Shown here: positions 27,648 through 36,708 of the stretch, piece after piece
Position numbering within the stretch: position 1 is the stretch's first letter
Layout: each line of letters starts with the position of its first letter
Assembly: GCF_001571005.1 (NCBI RefSeq)
Contig: NZ_BCST01000005.1
Coordinates: 62,001 to 126,000, forward strand
Origin: Herbiconiux solani NBRC 106740
GTDB lineage: Bacteria; Actinomycetota; Actinomycetes; Actinomycetales; Microbacteriaceae
DNA: 64,000 nt
Direction: 5' to 3'
Position numbers and translations under genes: made by a program
Notes under the pieces: generated by a model
Database searches by the model: none
Told to the model about the DNA's origin: nothing
Seen by the model: the letters and a program-made list of their open reading frames with translations, nothing else

Positions 27648-28924
27648 TTCTCGAGGCCCGGGTAGAGCGGGAAGCCGTCGGTCAGCGTGAGCACGCGGGC
27701 GCGCAGCGCCTCGACGTCAGGCGCCGGCTGCAGCGCGGTCGCGATGATGTCGGCGACCTCGGTGAACTCCACGTCGCCGAAGCCGCGGGTGGCGAGCGCC
27801 GGAGTGCCGATGCGGAGCCCCGAGGTGACCATCGGGGGGCGCGGGTCGAAGGGCACCGAGTTGCGGTTCACGGTGATGCCGACCTCGTGCAGGATGTCTT
27901 CCGCCTGCTTGCCGTCGAGCTCGCTGGTGCGCAGGTCGGCGAGCACGAGGTGCACGTCGGTGCCCCCGGTGAGCACGTCGACGCCCGCGCCACGGCTGTC
28001 CTCGGCCGTCAGACGGTCGGCGAGCAGGCGGGCACCGGAGAGCGTGCGCTCCTGGCGGTCGCGGAACTCCGGCGTCGCGGCGAGCTTGAAGGCGGTGGCC
28101 TTCGCGGCGATCACGTGCATCAGCGGGCCGCCCTGCTGGCCGGGGAAGACGTTCGAGTTGAGCTTCTTGGCCAGCTCGGTGTCGCGGCTGATGATGAAGC
28201 CCGAGCGCGGGCCGCCGATCGTCTTGTGCACGGTGGAGGAGACCACGTCGGCGAAGGGCACGGGCGAGGGATGCACGCCCGCGGCCACGAGACCGGCGAA
28301 GTGGGCCATGTCGACCCAGAGCTTGGCGCCGACCTCGTCGGCGATCGCGCGGAAGGCGGCGAAGTCGAGGTGGCGGGGGTAGGCCGACCAGCCGGCGATG
28401 ATCACCTGCGGCTTGTGCTCGAGCGCCTTGTCGCGCACGACGTCCATGTCGACCAGGAAGGTCTCGGGGTCGACGCCGTAGGAGACGGCGTTGTAGAGCT
28501 TGCCCGAGAAGTTGAGCTTCATGCCGTGGGTGAGGTGCCCGCCGTGGGCGAGCTCGAGGCCGAGGATCGTGTCGCCGGGCGTCGCGATGGCGCTCAGCAC
28601 CGCCGCGTTGGCGGTGGCTCCCGAGTGCGGCTGCACGTTGGCGTACTCGGCGCCGAACAGCGACTTGGCGCGCGCGATCGCGAGCTCTTCGGCGATGTCG
28701 ACGAACTCGCAGCCGCCGTAGTAGCGGCGGCCGGGGTAGCCCTCGGCGTACTTGTTGGTGAGCACCGAGCCCTGGGACTCGAGCACCGCCCGGGGGACGA
28801 AGTTCTCGGAGGCGATCATCTCGAGCGTGCCGCGCTGGCGGCCGAGCTCGAGCTTCAGCACCTCCGCGATCTCGGGATCGACCTCGCTGAGGGGCGCAGT
28901 GAAGGTGTCGAAGGTGTCGGACAT
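27641..28924 (-). CDS. glyA: Serine hydroxymethyltransferase
   Basis: The 427-residue PLP enzyme converts serine and tetrahydrofolate to glycine and methylene-tetrahydrofolate. Hallmarks are [53 protein letters not shown] and the PLP lysine in [14 protein letters not shown]. The ATG is preceded by AAAAGGAG. The leader of about 120 bases carries a ZTP riboswitch candidate. Length and motifs are fully typical. Confidence 0.97.
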   Translation of the reverse strand: MSDTFDTFTAPLSEVDPEIAEVLKLELGRQRGTLEMIASENFVPRAVLESQGSVLTNKYAEGYPGRRYYGGCEFVDIAEELAIARAKSLFGAEYANVQPHSGATANAAVLSAIATPGDTILGLELAHGGHLTHGMKLNFSGKLYNAVSYGVDPETFLVDMDVVRDKALEHKPQVIIAGWSAYPRHLDFAAFRAIADEVGAKLWVDMAHFAGLVAAGVHPSPVPFADVVSSTVHKTIGGPRSGFIISRDTELAKKLNSNVFPGQQGGPLMHVIAAKATAFKLAATPEFRDRQERTLSGARLLADRLTAEDSRGAGVDVLTGGTDVHLVLADLRTSELDGKQAEDILHEVGITVNRNSVPFDPRPPMVTSGLRIGTPALATRGFGDVEFTEVADIIATALQPAPDVEALRARVLTLTDGFPLYPGLEKW

Positions 28925-28967
28925 GGCGGGCTCCTTTTCGGCGTGACGGACTACGGGTGTCGGGATC

Positions 28968-29046
28968 CGTATCGACCCAGGCGCGCGGCCGAATCCCTGT
29001 CCGTCGCTTCCCGATGGTGACCATCTGAACGCCAGTTGCGACGCGC
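28968..29046 (-). promoter_or_regulatory. ZTP (pfl) riboswitch candidate in the glyA-folD leader
   Basis: Read on the minus strand, the leader holds in order CAACTGGCG, GGTCACCATCGGGAAGCG and CCGCGCGCCTGGG. These match the conserved ACUGGCG, ACC-x-GGGAGCG and CGCCUGGG blocks of pfl/ZTP riboswitches, in correct order and spacing. ZTP signals 10-formyl-tetrahydrofolate shortage, and glyA and folD are classic targets. I see no clear terminator after it, so control may be at the ribosome-binding site. Confidence 0.82.
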
Positions 29047-29118
29047 CAAGCCTACCTCAGGAGGGTTCGGCCCCGCGAGGGTCGGCGGCCCCTCGCGGGG
29101 TCGCCTCCCCTGCGGAAG

Positions 29119-30375
29119 TCAGCGGCGCTGGGCGCGCCGCGTGAGGGCCGGGGTGACGGCGAGCAGCGCGATCCCGAGCGCCAGGGCGACCAGGTAGATC
29201 CACGGCAGCGAGCCGAGCCCGAAGGCGTCGAGGAAGAATCCGCCGACGAGTGCACCCAGCCCGATGCCGGCGTTGAAGGCGGTGGAGTAGAACGCGCTGG
29301 CCGAATCCCGGATCGCGGGCGACGCCACGTGCATCAGCCGCGTCGGCAGCAGGGTCGGGATGACGCCGAACGCGATGCCCCAGACGAAGAACGCGCCGAT
29401 CGCCACGACCGGCTGGGCCGCGAACAGCGCGAGCAGCAGCACCGAGGCGCCGGTCGCCGCGAGCGCGACGACGAGCCCGGTCGTCGGCCGTCGGCCGAAC
29501 AGGGCGCCCGCGGTCAGCACGCCGATCGCGCCGGCGATGCCGTAGACCAACAGGAGCAGGCCGACCTGGCCCTCCGCGATGCCCATCTGGCCGATCATGA
29601 ACGGCGCGATGTAGGTGTAGAAGGAGTAGTTGCCGATCATGACGACGGCGACCAGGATGCAGATCAGGGCGACCACGGGGATCGTCTGGTCGAGCGGTCC
29701 GCGACGGCGGGCGGCTCGGATCGAGGCCGTGTCGGTCGAGACGTCGAGGTGCTTGCGGTGGTCGACCCGCGGCAGCAGCAGCCAGATCAGCACGGCGCCG
29801 AGCACGGCGAGCACGCCGATGCCGAGGAACGGCACCCGCCAGCCGAAGGCGTGGCCGACCGTGGTGGCCAGCGGCACGCCGAGCACGAAGGCGAGGGTGC
29901 CGCCTCCGGTGGTCATCGCCACGGCGCGGCCGATCTGCTCCTTGGGCACGAGGTGGGCCGAGTAGGCACCGACCACACCCCAGAACACGCCGTGCGCCAT
30001 GCCGCCGATCACGCGGGCGACGACGAGGAACTCGAAGCTCGGGGCGAGGCCGCCGGCGATGCTCGACGCCGCGATCGCGACCAGCACGAGCATCAGCAGG
30101 GTGTGCCGGGGCACGCGACGGAACAGGAAGGTCAGCGGAACGCTGGTCAGCACCACCGCGAACGCGAAGAAGCTGATCAGGAGGCCGGTCTGCGACTCCG
30201 AGACCCGGAGCGAGGAGCTCATCTCGGGCAGGAGGCCCGTCGGGATCATCTCGGCGGTGACCGAGAGGAAGACGGAGACGGAGAGGACGGACAGGCCGCC
30301 CCAGGGGAAACGTCGGACGACCGGCGTCGTGCCGGTCTGAGGGAGTTTGGTTGTGGTCACAGCAGTGCGCACCAT
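29119..30375 (-). CDS. MFS transporter, drug/arabinose efflux type
   Basis: From the ATG at 30375 the product is 418 residues with about twelve membrane spans. It contains SVTAEMIPTGLLPEMSSSL at the first span, a motif-A-like FLFRRVPRHTLLM, and ARVIGGMAHGVFWGVVGAYS, typical of DHA1-type exporters related to sugar efflux and Cmx/CmlA proteins. A hydrophilic loop (VDHRKHLDVSTDTASIRAAR) separates the halves. A GTG at 30360 is an alternative start; neither has a strong Shine-Dalgarno sequence. The substrate is unknown. Confidence 0.8.
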   Translation of the reverse strand: MVRTAVTTTKLPQTGTTPVVRRFPWGGLSVLSVSVFLSVTAEMIPTGLLPEMSSSLRVSESQTGLLISFFAFAVVLTSVPLTFLFRRVPRHTLLMLVLVAIAASSIAGGLAPSFEFLVVARVIGGMAHGVFWGVVGAYSAHLVPKEQIGRAVAMTTGGGTLAFVLGVPLATTVGHAFGWRVPFLGIGVLAVLGAVLIWLLLPRVDHRKHLDVSTDTASIRAARRRGPLDQTIPVVALICILVAVVMIGNYSFYTYIAPFMIGQMGIAEGQVGLLLLVYGIAGAIGVLTAGALFGRRPTTGLVVALAATGASVLLLALFAAQPVVAIGAFFVWGIAFGVIPTLLPTRLMHVASPAIRDSASAFYSTAFNAGIGLGALVGGFFLDAFGLGSLPWIYLVALALGIALLAVTPALTRRAQRR

Positions 30376-30522
30376 TCGAAGACATCTCGAAATTCGGCGG
30401 ACAGAGGAGGCTCGAGTGCCGTTCCTGACGACCTGAAGCACGGGCCGACGAAGGAAAGCTGCGCGGCCGGTGACGACTTCGTACATGCCCGTGGCCGGAC
30501 GATGACCGTGCGACCACTGACT

Positions 30523-30550
30523 ATTGTAGCTGAGGGGCATCCCCCGGCAA
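30523..30550 (-). promoter_or_regulatory. Candidate promoter for the MFS gene
   Basis: On the minus strand TTGCCG (30550-30545) and TACAAT (30528-30523) are separated by 16 bases, a good match to a housekeeping -35/-10 pair. Transcription would start near 30516 and leave a leader of about 140 bases before the MFS start. It overlaps the purU upstream region. Confidence 0.4.
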
Positions 30551-30563
30551 GAGGAGATTCGCT

Positions 30564-31421
30564 ATGGCGCTGCCGCACAACCACTGGGTACTCACCTTCG
30601 TCTGCCCCGACCTGCCGGGGATCGTGCACGCGGTCAGCGGCGCGGTCGTCGCCTCGGGCGGCAACATCACCGAGAGCCAGCAGTTCTCCTCGGCCGACAC
30701 CGGCCGGTTCTTCATGCGCCTGCAGGTGCAGTCCGAGGCCGATCGGGCCACCTTCGAGGCGGCCCTGGCCCCGGTCGTCGAGCACTACGGCATGACCTGG
30801 CGGCTCGACGTCGTCGGCCGGCCGCTCCGCACCCTCGTGCTCGTCTCCACGGCGGCGCACTGCCTGAACGACCTGCTGTTCCGCCAGCGCAACGGCCAGC
30901 TGCCGGTCGAGGTGCCGCTGGTGCTCAGCAACCACGGCGTGCTCCGCGACCTGGCCGGGTTCTACGACGTGCCCTTCGAGTCGCTGCCGGTGACGGATCC
31001 GGCCTCCAAGGCCGCGTTCGAGGAGCGCGTGATCGAGGCGGTCGACACCTACGACATCGAGCTCGTCGTGCTGGCCCGGTACATGCAGATCATCTCGCCC
31101 GAGCTCTGCGAGCGTCTCGCGGGCCGGCTGATCAACATCCACCACTCCTTCCTGCCGGGCTTCAAGGGCGCCAATCCCTACAAGCAGGCGCACGCGCGGG
31201 GCGTCAAGCTGATCGGCGCGACGGCGCACTTCGTGACCAGCGACCTCGACGAGGGCCCGATCATCGAGCAGAACGTGGTGCGGGTGGATCACACCCGGAC
31301 GACGGCCGAGCTCGTCGCGATCGGGCAGGACGAGGAGAGCCGCACGCTGACGCAGGCGGTCAAGTGGTTCGCCGAGGACCGCGTGCTGCTCGACGGCGCG
31401 CGCACGATCATCTTCCGCTGA
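30564..31421 (+). CDS. purU: Formyltetrahydrofolate deformylase
   Basis: The 285-residue enzyme hydrolyses 10-formyl-tetrahydrofolate to formate and tetrahydrofolate, balancing one-carbon pools. An N-terminal ACT domain (WVLTFVCPDLPGIVHAVSGA) is followed by a formyltransferase fold (about 85-285) with the catalytic INIHHSFLPGFKGANPYKQA (Asn, His) and TSDLDEGPIIEQ (Asp). The ATG follows AAGAGGAG. It stands close to glyA-folD, divergent from the MFS gene and convergent with nagB. Confidence 0.95.
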   Translation: MALPHNHWVLTFVCPDLPGIVHAVSGAVVASGGNITESQQFSSADTGRFFMRLQVQSEADRATFEAALAPVVEHYGMTWRLDVVGRPLRTLVLVSTAAHCLNDLLFRQRNGQLPVEVPLVLSNHGVLRDLAGFYDVPFESLPVTDPASKAAFEERVIEAVDTYDIELVVLARYMQIISPELCERLAGRLINIHHSFLPGFKGANPYKQAHARGVKLIGATAHFVTSDLDEGPIIEQNVVRVDHTRTTAELVAIGQDEESRTLTQAVKWFAEDRVLLDGARTIIFR

Positions 31422-31436
31422 CGCGGACGCTGACCG

Positions 31437-31460
31437 GGGCTCGGGCTCGGGCTCGGGCTC
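31437..31460. repeat. Four GGGCTC hexamer repeats at the purU/nagB junction
   Basis: Four tandem gggctc units lie between the convergent stops of purU and nagB. They are bracketed by ctgacc (31430-31435) and ggtcag (31462-31467), so the whole could form a weak hairpin. The same hexamer makes a ten-unit array at 41495 inside the DUF2079 gene. Confidence 0.8.
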
Positions 31461-31463
31461 GGG

Positions 31464-32252
31464 TCAGAGGATGACGGGATCCCAGATCGGCTTCTGCGCG
31501 AAGGCGTCGCGGTAGTACTCCAGCTCGGTCAGCCGGCTCGCCGCCTCCTCGTCGACCACGACGGTCGCGCGCGGGTGCAGCTGGATCGCCGAGGCGGGGA
31601 CGCTGGCCGACAGCGGGCCCTCGAGCGCCGCGGCCACCGCGTGCGCCTTGCCGGCGCCGAACGCCAGGAGCACGAGGCGCCGGGCCCGGAGGATGGTGCC
31701 GAGCCCCTGCGTGATGCTGTGCACGGGCACCTCGTCGACCGAGTCGAAGAAGCGCGCGTTGTCGTCCCGGGTCTGGCGGGTGAGCGTCTTCACGCGGGTC
31801 AGCGAGGCGAAGGAGGAGCCCGGCTCGTTGAAGCCGATGTGGCCGTCGGTGCCGATGCCGAGCAGCTGAAGGTCGACACCGCCCGAGGCGAGGATCGCAT
31901 CCTCGTAGCGCTCCCCCGCCGTCTCGATTCCGAGCGGCCGGCCGTCGGGCACGTGGATCGATCCAGGGGTGAGCCCGAGCGGCACGACGACCTCGCGCTC
32001 GATCACCGAGTGGTAGCTCTCCGGGTGCGAGACCGGCAGGCCCACGTACTCGTCCAGCGCGAAGCCGCGCACCTCCGAGAGGTCGAGACCGGCCCGGACC
32101 CGCTCGGCGAGTGCCCGGTAGACCGGCAGGGGCGTGTCGCCCGTCGCGAGGCCGAGCACCGCATCCGGTTGCTGGGCGACGAGGCGCTCGATGGCCTCGG
32201 CGACCAGGGCTCCGGCGGCCTTGCGACTGCCGACGACGATCACTTCTGCCAC
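31464..32252 (-). CDS. nagB: Glucosamine-6-phosphate deaminase
   Basis: The 262-residue enzyme converts glucosamine-6-phosphate to fructose-6-phosphate and ammonia. Motifs are LGLATGDTPLPVYRAL, the catalytic Asp in FALDEYVGL, and the Asp/His loop in GTDGHIGFNEPGSSF. The start is the GTG at 32252, inside the last codons of the upstream ROK kinase gene (13-base overlap). It is the last gene of the amino-sugar operon that begins with the binding protein at 37986. Confidence 0.94.
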   Translation of the reverse strand: MAEVIVVGSRKAAGALVAEAIERLVAQQPDAVLGLATGDTPLPVYRALAERVRAGLDLSEVRGFALDEYVGLPVSHPESYHSVIEREVVVPLGLTPGSIHVPDGRPLGIETAGERYEDAILASGGVDLQLLGIGTDGHIGFNEPGSSFASLTRVKTLTRQTRDDNARFFDSVDEVPVHSITQGLGTILRARRLVLLAFGAGKAHAVAAALEGPLSASVPASAIQLHPRATVVVDEEAASRLTELEYYRDAFAQKPIWDPVIL

Positions 32253-33211
32253 GTGGCCACTCTCTTCTCTCCCGCGGGTGCTCCGGAGGGCCGGGTCGCG
32301 GGGGCTCCGACGAGGGCGGCGCCGACGGCCGCGGCCGGGAAGCCGGCCGGGACGAGCTGAACCCGCGTGTCGAGCTCCAGGGAGGCCAGGAACGGTGACT
32401 CCCCCGCCCAGGATGCCAGAACCCGCTTGACCTCGTCGAGCAGCCAGGCTCCGAGGTTGCTGAGCCCGCCGCCGATCATCACGGTCTCGACGTCGACGGT
32501 CAGAACGAGCACCCGCACGGCGGCGGCGACGTTGTCGACGAGCAGCGAGCGGATGGCCCGCGCGCCCTCGTCGCCCGCCTCGGCCGCGGCGAGCAGCGAT
32601 CGCGCCGGGATCGGGTCGTCGGTGGCCCACTGGCGGGCGATGGCCGAGCCCGAGGCCACCGTCTCGAGGCAGCCGCGCTGACCGCAGGGGCAGAGCACGC
32701 CGCCCGGATCGACCGGGATGTGCCCGATCTCGCCGGCCGCTCCGCGCGCTCCGCGCCACAGGGCGCCGTCGATCACGAGGCCGGCCGCGAGCCCCGTGCC
32801 GAGGTTGAGGTAGGCCATCGACCGGGGCGCTCCCTCGGGGACGCCGGCCGTCATGAGGTGGTACGCGCCGAGGGCCGCCGCCTTGACGTCGTTCTCGACC
32901 TTGACCTCGCGCCCGAGCGCGCGGGCCAGCAGTCCGCCCACCTCGAGCTCGTCGAAGCCGAGGTTGACGGCATGCGAGACACTGCCGGTGCCGACGTCGA
33001 CCTGGCCCGGGATGCCGATGCCGATCGTCTCGACGTCGGAGGGAGTGAGCCCGACCGCCGCAGCGATCCGGTCGATGCCCTCGAGAGCGGTGCGGATGAC
33101 CGCGTCGGGGCCGAACCCCGTCACCAGCCGGATGCGGTCGACGACCACGCCCGCCGCATCCACGGCCACCGCGTCGGTCTTCGTGCCCCCGATGTCGAGC
33201 CCCAGCCTCAT
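32240..33211 (-). CDS. ROK-family kinase, likely N-acetylglucosamine kinase
   Basis: The 323-residue protein has the ATP-binding LGLDIGGTKTDAVAVD, the sugar-binding GEIGHIPVDP and the zinc site CPCGQRGCLE of ROK sugar kinases. Between nagB and a GH3 glucosaminidase, the best guess is phosphorylation of GlcNAc released in the cytoplasm. The ATG (33211) overlaps the GH3 stop in ATGA; a longer frame upstream lies inside the GH3 gene and was discarded. Specificity is inferred from context. Confidence 0.85.
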   Translation of the reverse strand: MRLGLDIGGTKTDAVAVDAAGVVVDRIRLVTGFGPDAVIRTALEGIDRIAAAVGLTPSDVETIGIGIPGQVDVGTGSVSHAVNLGFDELEVGGLLARALGREVKVENDVKAAALGAYHLMTAGVPEGAPRSMAYLNLGTGLAAGLVIDGALWRGARGAAGEIGHIPVDPGGVLCPCGQRGCLETVASGSAIARQWATDDPIPARSLLAAAEAGDEGARAIRSLLVDNVAAAVRVLVLTVDVETVMIGGGLSNLGAWLLDEVKRVLASWAGESPFLASLELDTRVQLVPAGFPAAAVGAALVGAPATRPSGAPAGEKRVATWQK

Positions 33212-34755
33212 GCGCGGACCCCCTTGTGCTCGAGGTACCCGGCGAGCGCCTCCCCGACCAGTGCCGAGGCGCCGTAGGTCGCCAGCCCGGCGTAGCGCGG
33301 ATCCTCTCCTGGCCACCCGAGGTCGGCCGCGATAACCCTCCGCTGCCGGTCGCGAAGGGCGTCGATCAGGGCGACGACCTCGGGCCGTCGTTCGTTGTCC
33401 TTGCCGACGACGAGGACGTATGCCGTCTCGGGAATGTCAGCGATCCGGTCGCGCCAGTCGCGCTCCGTCACCGCGAGCATGGGGAGGTCGGTGGCGGATC
33501 CCTCGAGCGCCGCAAAGGGCCCCCAGGGGACCTCGCCGACCGCGATGTTCGCGACGGTGTCGACGCGGACGAGCAGCCAGCCCGGGCCCTCGAGCAGGTC
33601 ACCGGCCTCGGGCGCGACGCGGAAGGTGCCGGCGATGCGGTCCTGGTCGGGCCGCGCATCCGGTTCGGCTGCAGGCGGCGAGGTCGGTGCCGGTTCTGAT
33701 GTCGCCTCCGGCCGATCGCCCATCCGAACCCCAGGCTGCGCTGCAGCGAGCGTCGCAGTCAGGGCATCCAGCCGCTCGCTCGCATCCTCGAGCCGGCTCG
33801 CCTCGAGCTCCCCGGAGTCGACGGCCTCCGCGATCCGCACCACGATCTGCTCGAGCTGCTGCTCGGTGTTGCGGGTTCCGATGCAGAGCAGGTCGCACCC
33901 CGCGGCCAGCGCGCGCACCGCGGCGGCCGGGATGCCGATCACGCCGCTCGCCCCGACCATGTCGAGCGCGTCGCTCACGATCACCCCGGTGAAGCCGAGC
34001 TCGCCGCGCAACAGATCGTTCAGGATGACGGGCGAGAACGTCGCCGGGTTGTCCGGGTCGATCTGCGGCAGCAGGATGTGGCTGGTCATCACGGTCAGCG
34101 CGCCGGCGGCCACCGCGGCCGCGAAGGGCGGGAGCTCCCGCTCGCGCAGGAGCTCGACCGAGACGTCGACCGTGGGGAGCGAGAGGTGCGAATCCTGCGC
34201 CGTGTCGCCGTGACCCGGGAAATGCTTGATGCTCGCGGCGACCCCCTCGGCCTGCAGGCCCTGCACCCAGGCCGCACCGTGACGCGCCACCAGCACCGGG
34301 TCGCTGCCGAAGCTGCGGATGCCGATGACCGGGTTGCGTGGGTCGGAGTTGACGTCGACGTCGGGCGCGAAGTCGAGGTTGACACCCGCGTCGCGCAGCT
34401 CGGCGCCGACCGCGGCCGCCACGGCACGCGTCGCGTCGAGGTCGTCGAGGCGGCCGAGCACCGCGTTGCCGGGGAAGGGCGCCCCGCGGTCGTAGTAGAG
34501 GCGGGTGACGTCGCCGCCCTCCTCGTCGATGGCGATCAGGGCGCCGGGGTTCGCCGCGCGGATCGCGGCGGTGAGGGCGCGGAGCTGCTCGCGCGAGACG
34601 ATGTTCTCGCCGAACAGGCACACGCCCGCGAGACCCTCGCGGAGCGTCCGCTCGACCCATTCGGGGAGCTCGGGCCCCTCGAAGCCCGGCAGCAGGGTGC
34701 CGAGGATGCTGCGGCGGAGCGCCTCGGGAGGTGCCGCAGAAGATGCCGTGCTCAT
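33208..34755 (-). CDS. nagZ: Glycoside hydrolase family 3, beta-N-acetylglucosaminidase type
   Basis: The 515-residue enzyme lacks a signal peptide and so acts in the cytoplasm. The GH3 TIM-barrel has IAIDEEGGDVTRL and LDFAPDVDVNSDPRNPVIG, the NagZ-type His loop IKHFPGHGDTAQDSHLSLPT, and the nucleophile Asp in GVIVSDALDMVGA. A further C-terminal domain (about 360-515) resembles the extra alpha/beta domain of some actinobacterial GH3 enzymes. It would split imported chitobiose or muropeptide fragments to GlcNAc. ATG 34755 overlaps the permease stop (ATGA). Confidence 0.85.
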   Translation of the reverse strand: MSTASSAAPPEALRRSILGTLLPGFEGPELPEWVERTLREGLAGVCLFGENIVSREQLRALTAAIRAANPGALIAIDEEGGDVTRLYYDRGAPFPGNAVLGRLDDLDATRAVAAAVGAELRDAGVNLDFAPDVDVNSDPRNPVIGIRSFGSDPVLVARHGAAWVQGLQAEGVAASIKHFPGHGDTAQDSHLSLPTVDVSVELLRERELPPFAAAVAAGALTVMTSHILLPQIDPDNPATFSPVILNDLLRGELGFTGVIVSDALDMVGASGVIGIPAAAVRALAAGCDLLCIGTRNTEQQLEQIVVRIAEAVDSGELEASRLEDASERLDALTATLAAAQPGVRMGDRPEATSEPAPTSPPAAEPDARPDQDRIAGTFRVAPEAGDLLEGPGWLLVRVDTVANIAVGEVPWGPFAALEGSATDLPMLAVTERDWRDRIADIPETAYVLVVGKDNERRPEVVALIDALRDRQRRVIAADLGWPGEDPRYAGLATYGASALVGEALAGYLEHKGVRA

Positions 34756-35594
34756 CCCTTCACCGCCCCGCTGACGAGCCCCGACGTCATCCGCCCCTGC
34801 ACCAGCAGGAAGAAGACGATCACGGGGATGGCCATCAGGGTCGACCCCGCCATGATCGCCGCCCAGTTCGTGGTGCCGGTCGCCACCTGGAAGGTGCGGA
34901 GCCACACCGGCAGCGTCATCATCTCGGGCCGCGAGTTCACGACCAGGGCGAGCAGGAACTCGTTCCAGGCCTGGATGAAGCCGAACACCCCGGTCGCGAC
35001 CAGCCCGGGGGCCAGCAGGGGGAAGGTGATCCGCCAGAACGCGCCGCTGCGGCTGCAGCCGTCGATCATCGCGGCCTCCTCGAGCTCGACGGGCACGCCG
35101 TTGACGAAGCCGCGCAGGGTCCAGATGGTGAACGGCAGCACGGTCGCCACGTAGACCAGGGTGAGCCCGGCGATGGTGTTGAGCAGCCCCCAGCCGTCGA
35201 GCACCCGGTAGGTCGAGACGATCATCGCCTCGGCCGGGATCATCTGGATGATCAGGATCGCGAAGATGAAGGTCTTGCGGCTCTTGAACCGGTACCGCGT
35301 GACCGCGAGGGAGGCCAGGAACGCGAAGACGAGCGCGATCACGACCGTCGAGACGGTGACCAGGAGCGAGTTGCCGAGCGCGGGCAGGAACTGCGCCCGC
35401 GCGGGCTCGAACAGCACGGTCTCGTAGTTGGCCGTGGTGAGCGACTGCGGAACGAAGTTCGGCACGCTGCCGCGGATCTCGTTGTTGGGCTGCAGGGAGG
35501 TGTTGACCATCCAGTAGACCGGGAACACCGAGAACAGGAAGACGATGATCGAGGCCGCGCCGAGCAGCACGGCGTTCAGGCGCTTGCGGGTCAC
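34752..35594 (-). CDS. Carbohydrate ABC transporter permease (MalG type)
   Basis: The 280-residue protein has six predicted spans and the inner-membrane EAA loop LEEAAMIDGCSRSGAFWRIT, diagnostic of CUT1 sugar permeases. It starts at a GTG that overlaps the stop of the other permease gene (GTGA). It is partner to the permease at 35591 and the binding protein at 36709. No ATPase gene is in the operon, as in many actinobacterial CUT1 systems that share an MsiK-type ATPase. Confidence 0.92.
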   Translation of the reverse strand: MTRKRLNAVLLGAASIIVFLFSVFPVYWMVNTSLQPNNEIRGSVPNFVPQSLTTANYETVLFEPARAQFLPALGNSLLVTVSTVVIALVFAFLASLAVTRYRFKSRKTFIFAILIIQMIPAEAMIVSTYRVLDGWGLLNTIAGLTLVYVATVLPFTIWTLRGFVNGVPVELEEAAMIDGCSRSGAFWRITFPLLAPGLVATGVFGFIQAWNEFLLALVVNSRPEMMTLPVWLRTFQVATGTTNWAAIMAGSTLMAIPVIVFFLLVQGRMTSGLVSGAVKG

Positions 35595-36580
35595 TGCTCC
35601 TCCTCCTTGAGGCTGCGGCGCACGTAGAAGATCGAGATCGCGACCATCAGGATGACCATGATCACCGCGATCGCCCCTCCCGTCCCGTAGTTCCCGCCGC
35701 CGATCGAGGTCTGGTAGATGTAGACGCCCAGGGTCGAGGTCTGCTCCTTGATGCCGCCGATGCCCTGCAGCGCGAAGATCTGCGTGAAGACCCGGAGGTC
35801 CCAGATCACCTGCAGGATGATCACGACCACGAAGATCGAGCGCAGGTACGGGAAGACGACCAGGCGGAAACGCTGGAACCCGCCGGCGCCGTCGAGCTGC
35901 GCGGCCTCGAGCACCTCCTCGGGCACCTGGGTGAGCCCGGCGTAGATCGTGAAGGCCACGAAGGGCACGGCCCCCCAGGTCACGATGATGGTCGCGACCA
36001 CGAAGAAGCTGAACGGGTCGATCAGCCAGGAGTGGTTCGAGAAGTCCTGCCCGGAGACCGCCTCCATCAGGTAGTTGACGACGCCGTACTGGGTGTCGAA
36101 CATCCAGCCCCACACGATCGTGGCGGTCAGCGCCGGCATCGCCCAGGCGAGCAGCAGCCCGACCGAGACGAGCGCCTTGAAGAAGCGGTTGACCCGGTTC
36201 ATCAACAGCGCCACGAGCGTGCCGAGCACCATGGCCGTGATCACGTTGGCCAGGCAGAACAGCAGGCTGCGGCCGAGCACGGCCCAGAACTGCGGGTCGC
36301 CGAGCACCCGGGTGTAGTTGTCGACACCGATGAAGGGTGCGGGGGCACCGAAGACCTGCGCGCGGCCGAACTCCTGGAACGACATCACGAACAGCTGCAC
36401 CAGCGGCCAGCCGATCACCGCGATGAGGATGAGGCAGGCCGGCACGAGCAGCATCAGCGGCGTGAACCGCCCGGCTCGGGCCCGCGAACCGCCCCTGTTC
36501 TTCTTTTGACGGGGCCCGAGCGGAAGCTCTTGGACGCCTCCGGACTCGTGTTCCCTGACCAGCAGCACGGACGAGGTCAT
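35591..36580 (-). CDS. Carbohydrate ABC transporter permease (MalF type)
   Basis: The 329-residue permease has a basic N-terminal tail (RQKKNRGGSRARAGR), six spans and the EAA loop LEAAQLDGAGGFQRFRLVVF. In-frame TAG just upstream fixes the start at 36580. It lies 128 bases downstream of the binding-protein gene, separated by a strong hairpin, and overlaps the second permease by four bases. The likely substrate is an amino-sugar oligomer, by operon context. Confidence 0.92.
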   Translation of the reverse strand: MTSSVLLVREHESGGVQELPLGPRQKKNRGGSRARAGRFTPLMLLVPACLILIAVIGWPLVQLFVMSFQEFGRAQVFGAPAPFIGVDNYTRVLGDPQFWAVLGRSLLFCLANVITAMVLGTLVALLMNRVNRFFKALVSVGLLLAWAMPALTATIVWGWMFDTQYGVVNYLMEAVSGQDFSNHSWLIDPFSFFVVATIIVTWGAVPFVAFTIYAGLTQVPEEVLEAAQLDGAGGFQRFRLVVFPYLRSIFVVVIILQVIWDLRVFTQIFALQGIGGIKEQTSTLGVYIYQTSIGGGNYGTGGAIAVIMVILMVAISIFYVRRSLKEEEQ

Positions 36581-36617
36581 GTGTAGGTACTCCCACTACG
36601 ATTGCGGTGTGCCTCTC

Positions 36618-36645
36618 ACCTTCCTAGGGCGATGGGCATCTGGGC
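36618..36645. repeat. Leader repeat copy 1 (upstream of permease gene)
   Basis: The stretch accttcctagggcgatgg followed by gcatctgggc recurs, with one inserted T and a short insert, at 37994-38025 in front of the binding-protein gene. On the minus strand it reads as a purine-rich CCTAGGAAGGT segment. Confidence 0.75.
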
Positions 36646-36695
36646 TGACGGTGGCCGATGGCCGTGTTCGCGCGCGGCGCACCGGCCACCGTCAG
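36645..36695 (-). terminator. Intercistronic hairpin between binding-protein and permease genes
   Basis: A perfect 13-bp stem pairs ctgacggtggccg (36645-36657) with cggccaccgtcag (36683-36695). It lies 14 bases after the binding-protein stop. Such hairpins commonly attenuate or stabilise messages so that more binding protein than permease is made; that role is inferred. Confidence 0.75.
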
Positions 36696-36708
36696 GTGAA
36701 CGGCTCTC

